DNA of 7,515 nucleotides, taken from NCBI GenBank assembly GCA_022736495.1, contig DZCR01000154.1:1-7515 (forward strand), read 5' to 3'. The notes under the pieces were generated by a model that saw only the letters and a program-made list of their open reading frames with translations, was not told where the DNA came from and searched no databases. The DNA is from Desulfobacca acetoxidans. GTDB taxonomy: Bacteria; Desulfobacterota; Desulfobaccia; Desulfobaccales; 0-14-0-80-60-11. The position numbers and the translations under genes are program-made. Positions 6,269 through 7,515 of this stretch are shown here, one piece after another. Within the stretch, counting starts at the first letter, position 1, and the number at the start of each line of letters is the position of its first letter.

Positions 6269-7024
6269 TCAGAAAAGGAAAAGGCAGGCGCAGACGGCAA
6301 GGCCTCCCAAAAGAAAGGCTGTTTCCTTGCCCGAGGGGATAAATTCAGGGTCGGTTCTGTCATCACTGTAGCACCTGGATTCCATGGCAAGGATCAGATG
6401 GTCCGCGGACAGAAAGGTTTTTTTGAGCAGGGGCAGGGCAAGGCCCATGGCCTTTTTGACCGGGTTTTTCTGAAGGTGGGCGCATCTGGCGTTTTGGGCA
6501 TCGGAAACCTCTTTGGCCTGCCTGAGAATGACGGGCAGAAAACAAAGGGCAAGACTGATCATGACGGCCACCCGTTTTTCCGGGACCAGGGGGACGGGTT
6601 TTAAATACCATTGAACCGCCGCTTTGACGGATGAGGGCCGGGTGGTGGTGGAAAAAATCAGGCCGGTCAGCATGAGCAATAAGAATTTCAAGGCCGACAT
6701 GGCCCCTTCCGTCACGCCTTGTTCGTTGACGGCAAGGCCGTAAGCCGAAAAAAGAAGATCTCCCGGGGTTGTCAATGCCCTTGTCAGGAAAATAAAAAAG
6801 AGCAGGATCAAAAATAATTTCATATGCTTTAATATGGAAAAAAAATGAAGGCCTGATTTTTTAAGGAAAAAAAGAAGGATCAAAAAATAGAGGCCCGAGG
6901 CAATGAATCCCGCAGGCATCATGGACATGCCCACAAGGCAGGTGATAAAGAATTTCAGCCGGGTATCCAGAAGATGGAGGCTGGAATCTCCCGGTCTGTA
7001 GGTAAAGGGGGTTATCTCTGCCAT
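6269..7024 (-). CDS. ecfT: ECF transporter transmembrane protein EcfT (CbiQ/BioN family)
   Basis: A 251-aa membrane protein that couples ATP hydrolysis by EcfA to a substrate-binding S component during uptake of a vitamin or metal ion. Hydrophobic helices appear at about 25-52, 69-82, 110-124, 153-169 and 236-251. The cytoplasmic coupling region between the last two carries the two family signatures, DAQNARC at 175-181 and AMESRCY at 213-219. Both have Cys where most relatives have Gly (Ala-Arg-Gly). The ATG at 7024 is preferred: MAEITPFTYRPGDS matches the usual 'hrLDpRxK' start (LLDTRLKFF at 18-26), whereas the longer open frame begins with TTG at 7087 and adds 21 non-typical residues. It has no clear ribosome binding site but overlaps the EcfA gene by 13 bp, so coupled translation is likely. 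The C-terminus is short, ending soon after the last helix. Substrate cannot be assigned without the S component. Confidence 0.93.
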   Translation of the reverse strand: MAEITPFTYRPGDSSLHLLDTRLKFFITCLVGMSMMPAGFIASGLYFLILLFFLKKSGLHFFSILKHMKLFLILLFFIFLTRALTTPGDLLFSAYGLAVNEQGVTEGAMSALKFLLLMLTGLIFSTTTRPSSVKAAVQWYLKPVPLVPEKRVAVMISLALCFLPVILRQAKEVSDAQNARCAHLQKNPVKKAMGLALPLLKKTFLSADHLILAMESRCYSDDRTDPEFIPSGKETAFLLGGLAVCACLFLF

Positions 7025-7515
7025 GACTGCGGTTTCAATCCGAATTTTGAGAAGCAGGGTTCCCGGACGCCGTAGGATTCCAGACAACGGACAAGATCCA
7101 GGGGCGCGCCGTCTTCCATGATGCTCCCGTTTCCCATGATGATCATCCGGCCGGCTTCACAGATGACGGGTTCAATGTCATGGGTGGCGATCATCAGGGT
7201 TTGTCCGCTGCGGTGAAGAACCATGATAACGTCCAGAACTTGAAGGATGCCGGGGTAATCCAGGTTGGAAAAAGGTTCGTCAAAGACAATGACCTCCGGG
7301 TCCATGGCCAGGATACCGGCAATGGCCGTCTTCCGTTTTTCGCCCCCGGAAAGAGTGGCCGGATGCCTGTCTTTTAAATGGTATAGGCCCAGGGTTTCAA
7401 GAATCCGGGTGACTTTTTCAGTGATCCGGGCCCGGGGCTGTTTCAGGTTTTCCGGGCCAAAGGCCACCTCGTCAAAGACCGTGTCCCCCACCATCTGGGT
7501 ATCCGGGTCCTGGAA
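7012..7515 (-). CDS. ecfA: ECF transporter ATP-binding protein EcfA/CbiO-like (5' part outside window)
   Basis: The last 167 residues of an ABC ATPase that energises the adjacent EcfT. The visible part begins exactly at the Q-loop, FQDPDTQ, followed by VFDEVAFGPENL, the stretch typical of EcfA/CbiO proteins. Then come the signature LSGGEKRK (residues 55-62 of the visible part), Walker B VIVFDEP (75-81) with SNLD in the D-loop, and the switch His112 in ATHD. Walker A and roughly the first 70-90 residues lie beyond the window edge. The frame stays open to base 7515, so the ATG at 7494 is an internal methionine and not the start. The stop at 7012-7014 lies 13 bp inside the EcfT gene. Only one ATPase is seen; whether it works as a homodimer or pairs with a second EcfA upstream cannot be told from here. 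Confidence 0.95.
   Translation of the reverse strand, partial: FQDPDTQMVGDTVFDEVAFGPENLKQPRARITEKVTRILETLGLYHLKDRHPATLSGGEKRKTAIAGILAMDPEVIVFDEPFSNLDYPGILQVLDVIMVLHRSGQTLMIATHDIEPVICEAGRMIIMGNGSIMEDGAPLDLVRCLESYGVREPCFSKFGLKPQSWQR

Noticed and set aside
7025..7087. Longer EcfT start at a TTG
   Set aside because: It adds 21 residues unlike the family N-terminus inside the EcfA gene. The ATG at 7024 gives the expected EcfT beginning.
7492..7494. ATG as the start of the EcfA gene
   Set aside because: The frame continues open to the window edge and encodes FQDPDTQ, the conserved Q-loop, directly before this Met.

Overview
The window looks like a chromosomal segment from a Gram-negative, probably anaerobic Desulfobacterota-type bacterium. 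That placement is an inference from the gene set, the protein style and the near-balanced base composition; no marker gene is present to prove it. All eight supported genes lie on the minus strand, so transcription runs from high to low coordinates. I see no convincing plus-strand gene, RNA gene, CRISPR array, insertion sequence or integrase.

Right end (7515 to 6269): the 3' part of an energy-coupling-factor (ECF) vitamin or metal uptake ATPase is cut by the window edge, beginning at its Q-loop. It overlaps by 13 bases the start of its membrane partner, an EcfT/CbiQ protein. The substrate-binding S component is not in the window, so the substrate is unknown. A 143-bp gap follows, holding a possible weak terminator, a 7-bp inverted repeat and a candidate extended -10 promoter.

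Centre and left (6125 to 1): a tight six-gene array, probably one operon. It encodes, in order, a 191-aa protein with two ribbon-helix-helix-like repeats, an ABC ATPase starting with TTG behind a perfect AGGAGG, a six-helix ABC-2 type permease, a 729-aa GldG-like extracytoplasmic protein anchored at both ends, a 315-aa DUF4340 protein, and a PlsC-family acyltransferase that runs off the left edge. Gaps are 24, 2, 9 and 13 bp, and the last junction is a GTGA stop/start overlap.

The ATPase, permease and GldG-like protein match the GldA-GldF-GldG set known from Bacteroidetes gliding motility, here with DUF4340 added. In non-gliding bacteria this module has no settled function. Taken together the array suggests an envelope-directed ABC machine with large extracytoplasmic parts, a candidate regulator at its head and a phospholipid-type acyltransferase coupled at its tail. 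This is the most interesting part of the window. The individual families are known, and the novelty, if any, lies in the combination.
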